The notes under the pieces were generated by a model. That model did no database searches, was not told where the DNA came from, and was given only the letters and a program-made list of their open reading frames with translations. Positions 1-8,347 of a stretch of DNA of 64,000 nt are shown here, one piece after another. Numbering within the stretch: the stretch's first letter is position 1; the number at the start of each line of letters is the position of its first letter. This DNA comes from Clostridiales bacterium UBA6114 (GTDB lineage: Bacteria; Bacillota; Clostridia; Oscillospirales; Butyricicoccaceae), in assembly GCA_002423435.1 (NCBI GenBank), contig DIWE01000033.1, positions 15,571 through 79,570 of the forward strand. The letters are read 5' to 3'. The position numbers and the translations under genes were made by a program.

Positions 1-154
1 ATTCGACAACCATCCGCTCGGGGAAGGCCCCGAGGACTTCCCTTGCTTTGGCTGCAGTATAGGCGATCGCGATCGGCTCCGTACAGCCAAGGGCCGGAAC
101 GAGCTCTTCCCTCAAAATCCGTATCATCTTCTCATACTTACTATCCCTTTGCAT
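1..154 (-). CDS. L-cysteine desulfidase / UPF0597 (serine dehydratase alpha-like) family, 3' part beyond the window
   Basis: Only the first 51 codons are present, because the gene runs off the left edge. The N-terminus carries the family signature ALGCTEPIAIAYTAAKA, in which the Cys of the CTEP motif is expected to help hold a 4Fe-4S cluster. Characterised family members release sulfide and ammonia from L-cysteine to give pyruvate, and the fold is shared with iron-sulfur L-serine dehydratase alpha chains. The ATG at 154 is preceded by AAAGGAG at good spacing. The gene lies 22 bp after trxB on the same strand, so the two probably form an operon linked to thiol or sulfur metabolism. The exact substrate (Cys or Ser) cannot be told from this fragment. 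Confidence 0.8.
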   Translation of the reverse strand, partial: MQRDSKYEKMIRILREELVPALGCTEPIAIAYTAAKAREVLGAFPERMVVE

Positions 155-176
155 TTTGCGCTCCTTTACCGTCCTC

Positions 177-1112
177 TCAGATTTCACTCAGAAATCTCTC
201 CGCCTGTGTGGCCGCGACCGCGCCGTCGGAAACGGCGGTTACTACCTGTCTTAACTGCTTTTTCCTGACGTCGCCCGCCGCAAATACGCCTTTGATATTC
301 GTCTGCATATTATCATCCGTTATGATATAACCGCCCTCCATGCCGATAAGCCCTCTGAAAATTTCGGTCTGGGGCAGAAAACCGATAAAAACGAACAAGC
401 CGAAGGTTCCACTTTCATCGTCCGCCGTGATCTGCCTAAGCTCGCCGGTCTTTACATTTTTGACAACCATGCTCTCCACGATATCCTCCCCCTTGATCTC
501 CGTTACCACCGAGTTCCAAAGGAAGGAAATCTTCGGATTTGCAAAGGCCTTCTCCTGCAAAACCCTGGCCGCGCGAAGCTCGTCGCGCCTGTGAATGATT
601 GTCACCCTGCTCCCGTATCTTGTCAGATAAATCGCTTCCTCGACGGCGGCATCGCCGCCGCCCACAACATAGATCTCCATATCCTCGAAAAAGGCGCCGT
701 CGCAGGTCGCGCAGTAGGACACGCCTTTGCCCGTAAGCTCCTTTTCCCCGGGACAGCCGATAGGCTTTGGGAAAGCTCCCGTTGCGATGATGACGGCCTT
801 CGCGCAATAAGTCGCGGCTTTGCCCGTGATTACTTTTAATTCTCCCTGAAACTCGACTTTCGCGACGGAGTCGCGGGCGATATATACGTTTGATTCCTCC
901 GCCTGTTCTTGCATCCGTCCGATCAGTGTCGCTCCGCTTTCACCGCTTAAGCTTCCCGGATAATTTTCGATATTTGCGGTGCTTACAATCTGGCCGCCGA
1001 TTTTTTCCTTCTCGATCAGAAGGGTTTTAAGCCTTGCCCTGCCGGCATAGATCGCGGACGAAAGCCCGGCGGGTCCCCCACCGATAATGACCAGGTCGTA
1101 AAGATTATCCAT
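177..1112 (-). CDS. trxB: Thioredoxin-disulfide reductase
   Basis: This 311-residue protein has the length and layout of low-molecular-weight thioredoxin reductase. An FAD-binding GGGPAG motif lies at residues 11-16. The redox-active CATC is at residues 134-137, followed by DGAFF and then the NADPH-binding VGGGDAAVEEA near 150. A second FAD motif (GVFAAGDV) is near the C-terminus. It would reduce thioredoxin or a related disulfide protein with NADPH in the cytoplasm. It stands first in a minus-strand unit with the cysteine desulfidase and has a good sigma-A promoter 60-100 bp upstream. A thioredoxin-like protein is encoded at 9358-9672, but not beside it. Confidence 0.95.
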   Translation of the reverse strand: MDNLYDLVIIGGGPAGLSSAIYAGRARLKTLLIEKEKIGGQIVSTANIENYPGSLSGESGATLIGRMQEQAEESNVYIARDSVAKVEFQGELKVITGKAATYCAKAVIIATGAFPKPIGCPGEKELTGKGVSYCATCDGAFFEDMEIYVVGGGDAAVEEAIYLTRYGSRVTIIHRRDELRAARVLQEKAFANPKISFLWNSVVTEIKGEDIVESMVVKNVKTGELRQITADDESGTFGLFVFIGFLPQTEIFRGLIGMEGGYIITDDNMQTNIKGVFAAGDVRKKQLRQVVTAVSDGAVAATQAERFLSEI

Positions 1113-1179
1113 GACCGCGCCCCCTCTTTCAGGTCGGAAAGTGTATTAAAAAACCGACAGACAACTCAATTTACGTTGA

Positions 1180-1208
1180 AATATAACGCAAAGTCCTCCC
1201 CATGTCAA
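1180..1208 (-). promoter_or_regulatory. Predicted sigma-A promoter for trxB
   Basis: On the minus strand TTGACA (1203-1208) is followed after 17 bp by TATATT (1180-1185), close to the sigma-A consensus. The predicted start of transcription near 1173 leaves an untranslated leader of about 60 nt before trxB. Confidence 0.6.
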
Positions 1209-1363
1209 TCGATTGCGGGAATGTATGCAAGATACTTCTTATCCTTGGAAAAACCGCGCCAGGGGCAGCGAAAAGATACTTAAAATGCGACGAAAAAGCG
1301 GGCGTTATTTTTGCCGCCAAAAGTCCGGAAATCCGGAATCCGCCGTTTTTTGGCGCATGCGTC

Positions 1364-1392
1364 TTGACATTTAAATTGTCGAAAGGTATCAT
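1364..1392 (+). promoter_or_regulatory. Predicted sigma-A promoter upstream of the GntR gene
   Basis: TTGACA (1364-1369), a 17-bp spacer and TATCAT (1387-1392) lie on the plus strand, divergent from the trxB promoter. The GntR start codon is about 280 bp downstream. The stretch 1400-1677 between them shows no gene I can support and no clear riboswitch fold. Confidence 0.5.
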
Positions 1393-1677
1393 TGAATTTA
1401 GTAATGATTGGTAATTGTTCATTCACTTTCGAGATATGGATTTTGTTTTTCAAGCGGCATGAAAGACGGCGGATCGGGGGGTAAAACCGATAAAACGCCG
1501 CGCCGTTTTCTCATATCGTCACGGTACGTTTTTGCCATGAATGAGCCCGTACTTGCTTATTCATGCGATGTATTTTCAACCGGTCTGACCATGCCGCATT
1601 CCGCAAAAACAAATCCTGTGGGCGGCATGTTCGGCATAATTGCAGGTATGAGGCTTTTGATGCAGGAAGGTGAGTGA

Positions 1678-2400
1678 ATGGAGAAATACTACAACAGCAT
1701 CCAGGATATTCATAATGAACCGGTGGTGCCTTTATACGAGCTGATCTACAGGGCACTGAGAAAGGATATTATAAAGGGCGTATATCCTGCGGGCGTCCGT
1801 CTGACGGAAAAGGAGCTTTCGGAAGAGGCCGGTGTGAGCCGAACCCCGATCAGGGAAGCGCTGAAAAAGCTGGCGTCCGACGGCCTGGTCGATTTTAATC
1901 CGCAAAAGGGCGCTTTGGTGACAAGCATCGGCATGGACGAAATCAAGGTGCTTTGGCGCATGCGCGCCTTTATCCAGGGGCTAGCGGCGGAAATCGCGGC
2001 GTCGAAGGCCAAACCGAAGGATATCAATAATTTGAGAAAAATCATTGATAAGATGGAAAATGAGACAAAGGATAATTCATCGAGTGTTTTTAACCGTACC
2101 TCCAACGCATTCGACAAGGAATTATTGAAAATCGCGAATGTAAAGCAGCTTTCAAGGGTGGGCGATATGATTGCCTCGCTGGCCTGGGAAATCATGGCGT
2201 ATGTAAACCAGAATACCGATGTCCGGGAAAAGAAAGTATACTGTGTCCACCGGGATATTCTAAAAGCCATCGAGACGGGCGACGGCCCGAAGGCCCGAAA
2301 GCTGGCGGAGGACCATATCTCTTCCTGGGGGCCGATGTTCATTGAAGCTTACCAAAAGCTTTATGCGCAAAATTCAAACGGCGGCAAAACAGATAAATGA
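1678..2400 (+). CDS. GntR-family transcriptional regulator (FCD domain)
   Basis: This 240-residue protein has an N-terminal winged helix with the GntR signature (LTEKELSEEAGVSRTPIREA at about 43-62). A C-terminal all-alpha FCD ligand domain of about 150 residues follows, with the second metal-site His in VHRDILKAIETGD. FadR-subfamily regulators of this type usually bind a small organic acid and repress a nearby catabolic operon. The convergent TRAP/UGSC operon that ends at 2740 is the obvious neighbour, though no target is proven. The ATG at 1678 has GGAAGG upstream. The usual first FCD metal motif (D..FH) is degenerate here (NAFD), so metal binding may be altered. Confidence 0.88.
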   Translation: MEKYYNSIQDIHNEPVVPLYELIYRALRKDIIKGVYPAGVRLTEKELSEEAGVSRTPIREALKKLASDGLVDFNPQKGALVTSIGMDEIKVLWRMRAFIQGLAAEIAASKAKPKDINNLRKIIDKMENETKDNSSSVFNRTSNAFDKELLKIANVKQLSRVGDMIASLAWEIMAYVNQNTDVREKKVYCVHRDILKAIETGDGPKARKLAEDHISSWGPMFIEAYQKLYAQNSNGGKTDK

Positions 2401-2414
2401 AAAAGGATTCTGGG

Positions 2415-2448
2415 AAACCAGGTATCGCGGCCGCGATGCCTGGTTTTT
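2415..2448 (+). terminator. Rho-independent terminator after the GntR gene
   Basis: A 16-bp stem (AAACCAGG to CCTGGTTT, with one G-U pair) spans 2415-2446 and is followed by a short T run. An almost identical hairpin recurs at 2683-2714, so this terminator is duplicated around the hairpin array. Confidence 0.7.
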
Positions 2449-2682
2449 GATGCCATGGGCAAGAGTATCGTCTTTTTGAAAAAATGTGTTGCGCCTTGGT
2501 GACCATTTTTTCAAAAACCGAATTTGTTTTTTGGGCAATTCATTTGCCGAAAAAACACCCCGAACCCGCGCAATTCGTGCGCGAAACCGGGGGTATTTCG
2601 GCCCGGAATCTCCGATTTCGGACCGAATATCCAGGGGGTATCGGATACCCCCTGGAAGAGTGTCGGCTTTGTCGACACTCTC

Positions 2683-2717
2683 AAACCAGGCATCGCGACC
2701 GCGATGCCTGGTTTTTT
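2683..2717 (+). terminator. Second copy of the terminator hairpin, between convergent genes
   Basis: A 14-bp stem, AAACCAGGCATCGC/GCGATGCCTGGTTT, with a GACC loop ends in T6 on the plus strand. A run of A on the other side lets it also work for the minus-strand TRAP permease gene, which ends at 2740. Confidence 0.65.
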
Positions 2718-2739
2718 AATGTTGCCAACGCTGATACGG

Positions 2740-4707
2740 CTAGCCCGCTTTCACATAGCGCTCCGCGCCGCTTTTTTTGCTTCGGAAATAGTTTAAGGCG
2801 ACGGCAGAAACGTCGATGCCCAAGCCGACCAATATGAGCAATGGATTTTCGGTAAACACCAGAAACGTAGGGACAATGAGCAAAATACGGGTTAGCACAT
2901 GAAGCTTTGTAAAAATAAATCCTTCACACGCAAAGCACAATGGAATAAGGCATATCAGGGCCATCCCTATATCGAACAGCATGCCTAAAAAACCGTTTTG
3001 GGAGTATTTCAGGCCTCCCAGCCCCGTAAAGATCACAAAAAGCATTGGAATCACAAAGATAGGGATTGCGAGAACCACGGACCTGAGGCCTGTTTTCGCG
3101 TAGGAGGTCCCCGCAAGCTTGGACGCGACCAGAGAGGTAATGCCGACGGGCGGGGTTATCTGAGACAGATTCGCATAGTACAGAATAAAGAAGTGCCCGA
3201 GAACCAAGGGTATGCCAAGAACTTCGAGCGCCGGTGCGCCGACGATTGCGACGAGCAGATAGGAAGGGATCGTCGGAAGGCCGCAGCCGAGGAACAGGCA
3301 AACGACCGCCATGACAACCAGCAGAATATAGATATTTCCGTTTGCCATCTCAACCAGGCTGAAGGACAACCGGTTGCCGATCCCGGTGCCGACAATGGCT
3401 TCGACAAACATGCCGAGACATGCCATGATGATTGTCACCGAGCACATCGTTTCACTCGCGTCGGTCATCGCTTTCCAGTAATCCTCAAACAGCCTTTTGA
3501 CCGCCGCGACCGGTTTTTCCTTATCCAGGAAAACGTAATGAAGGTACCGGACCAGGAAAACAAGCAATATTGCGTAAAGACCCGTCATCGTAACGGATAC
3601 GCCGACCGCCATAAAATAAATGAGCGCCAGAAACGGAATGATTACAAACAGGTTTTTCCCGCAGATTTGTAGTAGCTCGCGCAGCTTGTTTTTATTGTTG
3701 CACGTCTTTTTCGAAAGGCCGTATTTGTTGCAGTGCAGCTGCCCCTGGAGCATGATCGCGCCGTAATACAGGATGGCGGGTATGACCGCGACGATCACGA
3801 CATCGAAATACGAGACACCTGCGAGAGATGCAAGCAAAAAGGCGGCGGCCGCCATAATCGGGGGCATGATTCCCCCGCCGCAGGAGGCGACCGAGGAGAT
3901 GGCCGCCGCAAAATCCGGCTTGACTCCGCGCTCTTTCATGAGCGGGATCGTCACCGCGCCCGTCACCGCCACGTTTGCGGCGGAGGCTCCTGAAATCGTG
4001 CCGAAGGCGGCGCTTCCAACTGCAGTCAGCTGTACGGCGGCCGCCGCGCAGTCGCCGGCAAACAGGCGGATTACGTCCATGATCATCTTCAAAGCGCCCA
4101 TCTGGGTGAGGACTGCGCCGAAAATGATATAAACAATCAACACCGTTGCCGAGGTGGCCAGAAGACTGCCGTAAATGCCGGTAAAGAAGGTCGTTTGCAT
4201 CGCAATCATGCGCTTTATGCTGACGTCGCTGTGGTAAAAAACCGATCCGGCGCTGAAATAACTGCCGAATCTCAGGTAGAACAGCGCGATCACGGATAAA
4301 AGCGGTATAATCGCGCCCCATTTGCGCCAGGTGAAGTACAAAACGGCGACGATGATGAATATCCCGATGGTGATATCGCCGGCTGTCTGCGTAAATTGTC
4401 TGTCCATGCTCAGCGCAAGATACTGCGTGTGGATATAAATCGCGGACAGTAAAAGCAGCGCAAACATCGCCGTGTCCAAGGCTGCTTTGACCTTCCAGCC
4501 TTTTTTTCTTTCCCCGTTAACGATTCCGAAAAGAAAGATCAGGTAAATCAGAGCAATTCCGCAGATCAAATGCAGATTATTGTGTCTCGCCGGAGCCAGC
4601 AAAAAATATCTTGTCGCGATCAAATGGTATGTACACCAAAGAAACGACAGTATGATAAATATTTTCTTGATCAGATGATCGCTTTTTGCTTCCAAAACAG
4701 ATGCCAC
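2740..4707 (-). CDS. TRAP transporter permease, fused DctQM type (TAXI system)
   Basis: This 655-residue, very hydrophobic protein fits the fused small-plus-large permease of TAXI-type TRAP systems. The large-subunit part has the conserved stretches GTISGASAANVAVTGA, CGGGIMPPIMAAAAF and GCGLPTIPSYLLVA. The N-terminal 170 residues supply the extra membrane helices that replace DctQ. It would drive Na+ or H+-coupled uptake of an organic acid delivered by the neighbouring receptor. The GTG start at 4707 lies 2 nt after the receptor stop codon, which implies translational coupling. Substrates of TAXI systems are poorly known, and this sequence does not settle the question. Confidence 0.92.
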   Translation of the reverse strand: MASVLEAKSDHLIKKIFIILSFLWCTYHLIATRYFLLAPARHNNLHLICGIALIYLIFLFGIVNGERKKGWKVKAALDTAMFALLLLSAIYIHTQYLALSMDRQFTQTAGDITIGIFIIVAVLYFTWRKWGAIIPLLSVIALFYLRFGSYFSAGSVFYHSDVSIKRMIAMQTTFFTGIYGSLLATSATVLIVYIIFGAVLTQMGALKMIMDVIRLFAGDCAAAAVQLTAVGSAAFGTISGASAANVAVTGAVTIPLMKERGVKPDFAAAISSVASCGGGIMPPIMAAAAFLLASLAGVSYFDVVIVAVIPAILYYGAIMLQGQLHCNKYGLSKKTCNNKNKLRELLQICGKNLFVIIPFLALIYFMAVGVSVTMTGLYAILLVFLVRYLHYVFLDKEKPVAAVKRLFEDYWKAMTDASETMCSVTIIMACLGMFVEAIVGTGIGNRLSFSLVEMANGNIYILLVVMAVVCLFLGCGLPTIPSYLLVAIVGAPALEVLGIPLVLGHFFILYYANLSQITPPVGITSLVASKLAGTSYAKTGLRSVVLAIPIFVIPMLFVIFTGLGGLKYSQNGFLGMLFDIGMALICLIPLCFACEGFIFTKLHVLTRILLIVPTFLVFTENPLLILVGLGIDVSAVALNYFRSKKSGAERYVKAG

Positions 4708-4709
4708 AA

Positions 4710-5768
4710 TTATTCACCTACCGTCAGAGTGTCATCCCAAACGCCGATTTCCTTGAAGTATTTCACTGCGCCCGGGTGAACGCCGACATCCTTTACCATC
4801 AGGGAAACAGCAATTTCAGGCGTCAGGGCTTCGAGATCGGGGGCCATGGTCTTGAGCTCATCCAGGTGTTCAAACGTTTGCTTTACAATTTCATAGACGA
4901 CATCCTCGCTCAAGTCCGGCAGGCAGCCGAAAATGGATGAAGTGCAGACAAAGGGGACATCCTCGTTTAGCTTTTTGAAATTTTCCGGTGTAATCGTATT
5001 GAGGATATAGCCGCCGTTTATTTCCTGCATCTTGGCGACGACGCCCTCGGGATCGTCGAGCTGGAGCATTTTGTAATCGAAGATTTCCTCCATCTGGGCC
5101 ACGGTTGAAGAGGGCTTGTTGTTTAATGTCAGCAGGGCGCACGCGTCGATCGTTCCGTTGCGGATTGCTTCATACGCGTCGGTCCATGAACAATCGACCC
5201 AGGTTACTTTGTCATAAAGGCCCAATGTCTTAAACAGGTCGGTGTAAATCGCGAAAGATCCCGATCCGCTGCCTCCGGCGAACACGCGCTTGCCATTAAG
5301 GTCGTTATAGCTTTGGATTTTGCTGTCTTTTGCAACAAAAAGGGGCATGTTATACCAGGCCACGGCAAAAAGCTGATCAATATCGGCGGGTTCGGTAAAC
5401 GGCGACGCGCCGCTTAAAGAGGCATACCAGTCGCGGGAGGTTCCGTTGCCCAGGTCAATTTCGGAGACGGACAGCAGGTGCATATCCTCCGCCCCGCCGC
5501 TTGTCGTCATGGTGGCTATCTTGACGGAGTCGGAGTACTTATTGACGGTGGATGCAATTGCCTCACCGATCACGTAACCGGTGGCCCCCATCTGGTCGGT
5601 TCCCATATCCAGTGTTGTCTGACTCCCTGGCGCGGCTGCGGAGGTTTCCTGCTGCTGTGTTGACCCGCCCGTAGCGGCAGTGCCTGAGGCTTCGGGCGCG
5701 GGCGAACATGAATAGAGAATAACGCAAAATACACAGAAGACAGCGAGAATGCCCAAGGATCTTTTCAT
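4710..5768 (-). CDS. TAXI-family TRAP solute-binding lipoprotein
   Basis: This 352-residue receptor begins with a lipoprotein signal (hydrophobic run ending in LYSC, then a Ser/Thr/Gln-rich linker). The mature part resembles TAXI receptors: GATGYVIGEAIA near the front, then NGKRVFAGGSGSGSF and VGVHPGAVKYFKEIG at the end. As a lipoprotein it suits a Gram-positive cell surface. I chose the ATG at 5768, which has GGGAGG 8 nt upstream, over a TTG five codons earlier. It lies downstream of the UGSC gene and just before the permease, so the three genes probably serve one substrate. Confidence 0.92.
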   Translation of the reverse strand: MKRSLGILAVFCVFCVILYSCSPAPEASGTAATGGSTQQQETSAAAPGSQTTLDMGTDQMGATGYVIGEAIASTVNKYSDSVKIATMTTSGGAEDMHLLSVSEIDLGNGTSRDWYASLSGASPFTEPADIDQLFAVAWYNMPLFVAKDSKIQSYNDLNGKRVFAGGSGSGSFAIYTDLFKTLGLYDKVTWVDCSWTDAYEAIRNGTIDACALLTLNNKPSSTVAQMEEIFDYKMLQLDDPEGVVAKMQEINGGYILNTITPENFKKLNEDVPFVCTSSIFGCLPDLSEDVVYEIVKQTFEHLDELKTMAPDLEALTPEIAVSLMVKDVGVHPGAVKYFKEIGVWDDTLTVGE

Positions 5769-5846
5769 CTTATTACCTCCCAATTAAATATTGATATACG
5801 ACGCTTATACAAGTGATTGCCTGATTTAGGTTAAATCCGTATTTAA

Positions 5847-5882
5847 GAAGAAAAGGACAATACAACCTCTCTGTACTGTCCT
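5847..5882 (-). terminator. Hairpin between the UGSC and TAXI receptor genes
   Basis: On the minus strand a 12-bp stem (AGGACAGTACAG with TTGTATTGTCCT, two G-U pairs) at 5854-5882 is followed by a T-rich tract. It is either a partial terminator that lowers transporter expression relative to UGSC, or a full stop with a separate transporter promoter. Confidence 0.5.
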
Positions 5883-5916
5883 TCTTCTTTGAAGAAATAT
5901 CGACGCTTCCCGCCTT

Positions 5917-7638
5917 CTACCTAAAGCCGGCAGGCAATTTTAACGGGACGGTCTGGGTTTTTGAATTTCCGTGCCAGGTCGGGAAAACAGCGGTGTGCGC
6001 GGCAACTTCGCCGCCGCCCGCCAGAATAATGACGTCCTCTGGGCCGCGGAGGAACGGGACCTTTCCGTCGTACGGATTGCCATAGACCCACTTCGGCCAG
6101 CGCTTGCGGTTTACCTGCGTGCCGCACAGGCTCAGGATGCGATATTCGCCGCGGGCGTTTTCATATAAGTACTGTTTGATATCGGCCTTTGTCCAGCCGT
6201 CCTTGGCGAGCCTCGCCCGGTGGATGGGGTTGAAGACGACGATGAATTCGCCCGGGTTGTAGTCGCCGCGGGTGCCGGTCGCCGCGATATGCTTTGATAC
6301 GACGTAGAGGATGTTATAAGCTTCTTCGCTTTCCTCGACGCTGAGGCTCGGATTGATCGTGCTGGCCACGGTAACGGTGGTCTCATCCGGGTAGCCCATC
6401 TCGGTATGGTACATATCCCACGGCGTGTTCGGATCGTCGGCAAACGCCAGACCCCTGCGGGTCATGTTGCCGAAGGTTGCGAACGTGCCGTCGCCCGGGA
6501 ACGCGCCGCCGACGGCAAAAATCGTCAGGGTGATGGCGCGTCCGATGGTCATATTCGCCCTGTTGCCGGGACCGAACTCGCCGAAGCCGGAGTTCATTCC
6601 GATCTTTTGCGCGTACGGGCCGCTGACAATAATGGACGGCCAGATCTCGCCGGTCGTCACCATCATTCCGCCGAGATTGAAATCAGTTGACTTCATCGCG
6701 ACGAAAGCGGTCTCGAGGATCGGATAGTATTCCGGTTTGCAGCCCGCCATAACGGCATTTGCGGCCAAAAGCCTCGGGGTGAGCACGCCCATTTTGGGCG
6801 GGAGTTTCAGAAGCTCGTCGTCCTCGCCGTAAAGGGAATATTCGAGCATTCTCCTGACGCGGTCCGGAGTCGGAGGAACCACCGGCAGGCCGTCCCCGGC
6901 CTTGTATTTTTCAAGGTAATCCATCATCTCTTCCGGGTCGGGCAGCTTCTCATATTCTACCTTGTCGCCCTTTGCGTCGAGTTTAAGTTCGGCAGCCTTG
7001 CCGATCACGATTTCCTTCTGAATTTCCTTTTTGCCGGCGACAAAATTCTGCGCGGAATACTTTTTGATTAACTTGTCAAGGTCGGTGGTTATCAGGATTT
7101 CTTCCATATTCTGCACGATCTGCTTTGTATACGCCACGATTTCCTCGTCCGGGATATCGCCCGCATAGCCTGTAGGCGTCGGGATAATCGCAATCGGCAG
7201 ATCCGGCATGCACTGGCCGGCGGCATTGTAGGCCGCGGAAACGGCAAAGACCCTCGTAAAAATCGTAGCGGTCGGCACCCCGAGCTTTTCAAGCGCAACC
7301 GCGTCTTTTGCAAGCCCGGTTGAGCAGCTTCCGCAATCGCCGACGGCGCCGATGACGGCGTCCGCTTTTGCCAGCCTCTCGATTTGCTCCATCGGAAGCG
7401 GCTTCGAAAGCTGCGGCTTAAACTCGTAAATGGTGTCGCAGACAGCACCCTTTGTTTCAAAATATTCTTTGACAACCCTCATCATAACGTCGGCCTTCGG
7501 CTTTGCGTTATCAAGAATCCCAATAACTTTGCCCTTTAAGGAATCCAGCCGCGGAGCCAAAGGGAGTTCTTTCGATTCCGGCTTTGCCACCGGGTTAATC
7601 AAAGTCGCAGCTTTGCACTCAAGCTTGATTTTATCCAA
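5917..7638 (-). CDS. UGSC-family protein, cysteine form (function unknown)
   Basis: This 573-residue protein has a motif GDCGSCSTGLAKDAVALEKLG at about residues 101-121, of which CGSC (102-105) is the defining part. In the UGSC family the first position is selenocysteine or cysteine; here it is TGC-type Cys, with no in-frame stop. Upstream lies a GKVIGILDNAKPKAD segment typical of the family's N-terminal domain. From about residue 240 a long second part follows that I do not recognise. Members occur near transporters and catabolic enzymes, but no reaction is known to me. The TTG start at 7638 is set by AGGAGG 9 nt upstream. It heads the operon with the TAXI-TRAP genes and has its own sigma-A promoter. 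A thiol-based role on the imported compound is only an inference. Confidence 0.7.
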   Translation of the reverse strand: MDKIKLECKAATLINPVAKPESKELPLAPRLDSLKGKVIGILDNAKPKADVMMRVVKEYFETKGAVCDTIYEFKPQLSKPLPMEQIERLAKADAVIGAVGDCGSCSTGLAKDAVALEKLGVPTATIFTRVFAVSAAYNAAGQCMPDLPIAIIPTPTGYAGDIPDEEIVAYTKQIVQNMEEILITTDLDKLIKKYSAQNFVAGKKEIQKEIVIGKAAELKLDAKGDKVEYEKLPDPEEMMDYLEKYKAGDGLPVVPPTPDRVRRMLEYSLYGEDDELLKLPPKMGVLTPRLLAANAVMAGCKPEYYPILETAFVAMKSTDFNLGGMMVTTGEIWPSIIVSGPYAQKIGMNSGFGEFGPGNRANMTIGRAITLTIFAVGGAFPGDGTFATFGNMTRRGLAFADDPNTPWDMYHTEMGYPDETTVTVASTINPSLSVEESEEAYNILYVVSKHIAATGTRGDYNPGEFIVVFNPIHRARLAKDGWTKADIKQYLYENARGEYRILSLCGTQVNRKRWPKWVYGNPYDGKVPFLRGPEDVIILAGGGEVAAHTAVFPTWHGNSKTQTVPLKLPAGFR

Positions 7639-7771
7639 ACCCTGTTACCTCCTGAATTCTGTTGTTTTGCGGTGATTGCCGAATCGCTCTTCTTACTCTG
7701 CAGAGTAAAATTGCCGATCTAACCGGCTTGTAAACATCAATCGCCCTCATCTTCGGCGATTCTGTAATTTG

Positions 7772-7799
7772 ATTCTACATTCAAATTTTGTTTTGTCAA
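7772..7799 (-). promoter_or_regulatory. Predicted sigma-A promoter for the UGSC-TRAP operon
   Basis: On the minus strand TTGACA (7794-7799), a 16-bp spacer and TAGAAT (7772-7777). A small inverted repeat, ATCGCC/GGCGAT (7740-7760), lies just past the expected start point and could be an operator. Confidence 0.55.
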
Positions 7800-7981
7800 T
7801 ATTTCGTCGATAAATATATTGCATAGTGTATGGAATGTGCAAAAACATTCAAAATTTTAAACAAATTCTGTCGATTGGAAATTATTGGACATTTATTTCG
7901 CGCCGATTTTTACTTTTTAAGAATTTTATAACTATTTTCCATACATTATATTATATACTTTAAGAAAATCGCCCAAAATAA

Positions 7982-8009
7982 TTGACAATTTGCCCATGTA
8001 GCGTAAAAT
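7982..8009 (+). promoter_or_regulatory. Predicted sigma-A promoter for the NifU-like/2-oxoacid oxidoreductase operon
   Basis: TTGACA (7982-7987), a 16-bp spacer and TAAAAT (8004-8009). The whole 7639-8101 gap is AT-rich and non-coding and carries this promoter divergent from the UGSC promoter. Confidence 0.5.
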
Positions 8010-8101
8010 AAAAATCGCTTGGCAATCATCTGTTATCTTAAACCTGATCGCATCATTTTTAAGGCAAAACGGGTTTTCGCGCTTATAGGAAGGAGCTATT
8101 T

Positions 8102-8347
8102 ATGGAGGAGCAGATTGTCAGATCCCTGGTCGAGGAATTCAGCGGGCCGTTTCAGGCGGACGGGGGCGATTTGGTGTTGGTCTCGTGCGATAAGAATGTT
8201 GCCGTGCTGCAGATTGTGATCGGGCCCGAAACATGCCGCGAGTGCATTATGGGCGCGGAAGACGTAAAGGAGATCATATCCGGCAGCATCGAGTCGCAGC
8301 TCGGAAGACCGATGGAAGTCGTCGTAGAGGTTGTGGAAAAGGTATGA
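8102..8347 (+). CDS. NifU C-terminal-domain protein (Fe-S scaffold-like)
   Basis: An 81-residue protein that consists only of a NifU-like C-terminal (Nfu) domain. The pair C45-x2-C48 in PETCRECIM corresponds to the CxxC that holds a labile 4Fe-4S cluster in Nfu scaffolds. The DGGDLVLV segment upstream matches the family pattern F.DGGD...... There are no nif genes nearby, so nitrogen fixation is not implied. It is the first gene of an operon that includes a ferredoxin and Fe-S oxidoreductase subunits, so cluster delivery to these proteins is a reasonable guess. Its stop overlaps the next start (ATGA). Confidence 0.85.
   Translation: MEEQIVRSLVEEFSGPFQADGGDLVLVSCDKNVAVLQIVIGPETCRECIMGAEDVKEIISGSIESQLGRPMEVVVEVVEKV

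Larger units (their letters stand above)
2415..2717. repeat. Array of consecutive hairpins, copy A
   Basis: About 300 bp with no credible coding content is built almost entirely of inverted repeats. They are the terminator hairpin (2415-2446), a 14-bp repeat at 2473-2486/2504-2517, GGCAA/TTGCC (2534-2548), CGCGC/GCGCG nested in CCCCG/CGGGG (2557-2593), TTCGG/CCGAA (2597-2627), a near-perfect 25-nt palindrome (2631-2655), GAGTGTCG/CGACACTC (2657-2681) and a second copy of the terminator (2683-2714). The last three elements match the layout of a second array at 35228-35507, with compensatory base changes in the stems. The function is unknown. It lies between the convergent GntR and TRAP genes. 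Confidence 0.75.

Noticed and set aside
1408..1677. 89-codon plus-strand frame ahead of the GntR gene
   Set aside because: No family resemblance, no good ribosome site, and a competing frame on the other strand. It ends against the GntR start and is probably leader sequence.
2415..2717. Possible CRISPR array
   Set aside because: The repeated hairpins differ from one another, there is no constant repeat-spacer spacing and no cas gene.
2484..2837. Small plus-strand frames inside hairpin array A
   Set aside because: They read through inverted repeats, with no ribosome site or conserved pattern.
8102..8347. Nitrogen-fixation gene nifU
   Set aside because: Only the C-terminal Nfu domain is present, and no other nif gene is in the window.
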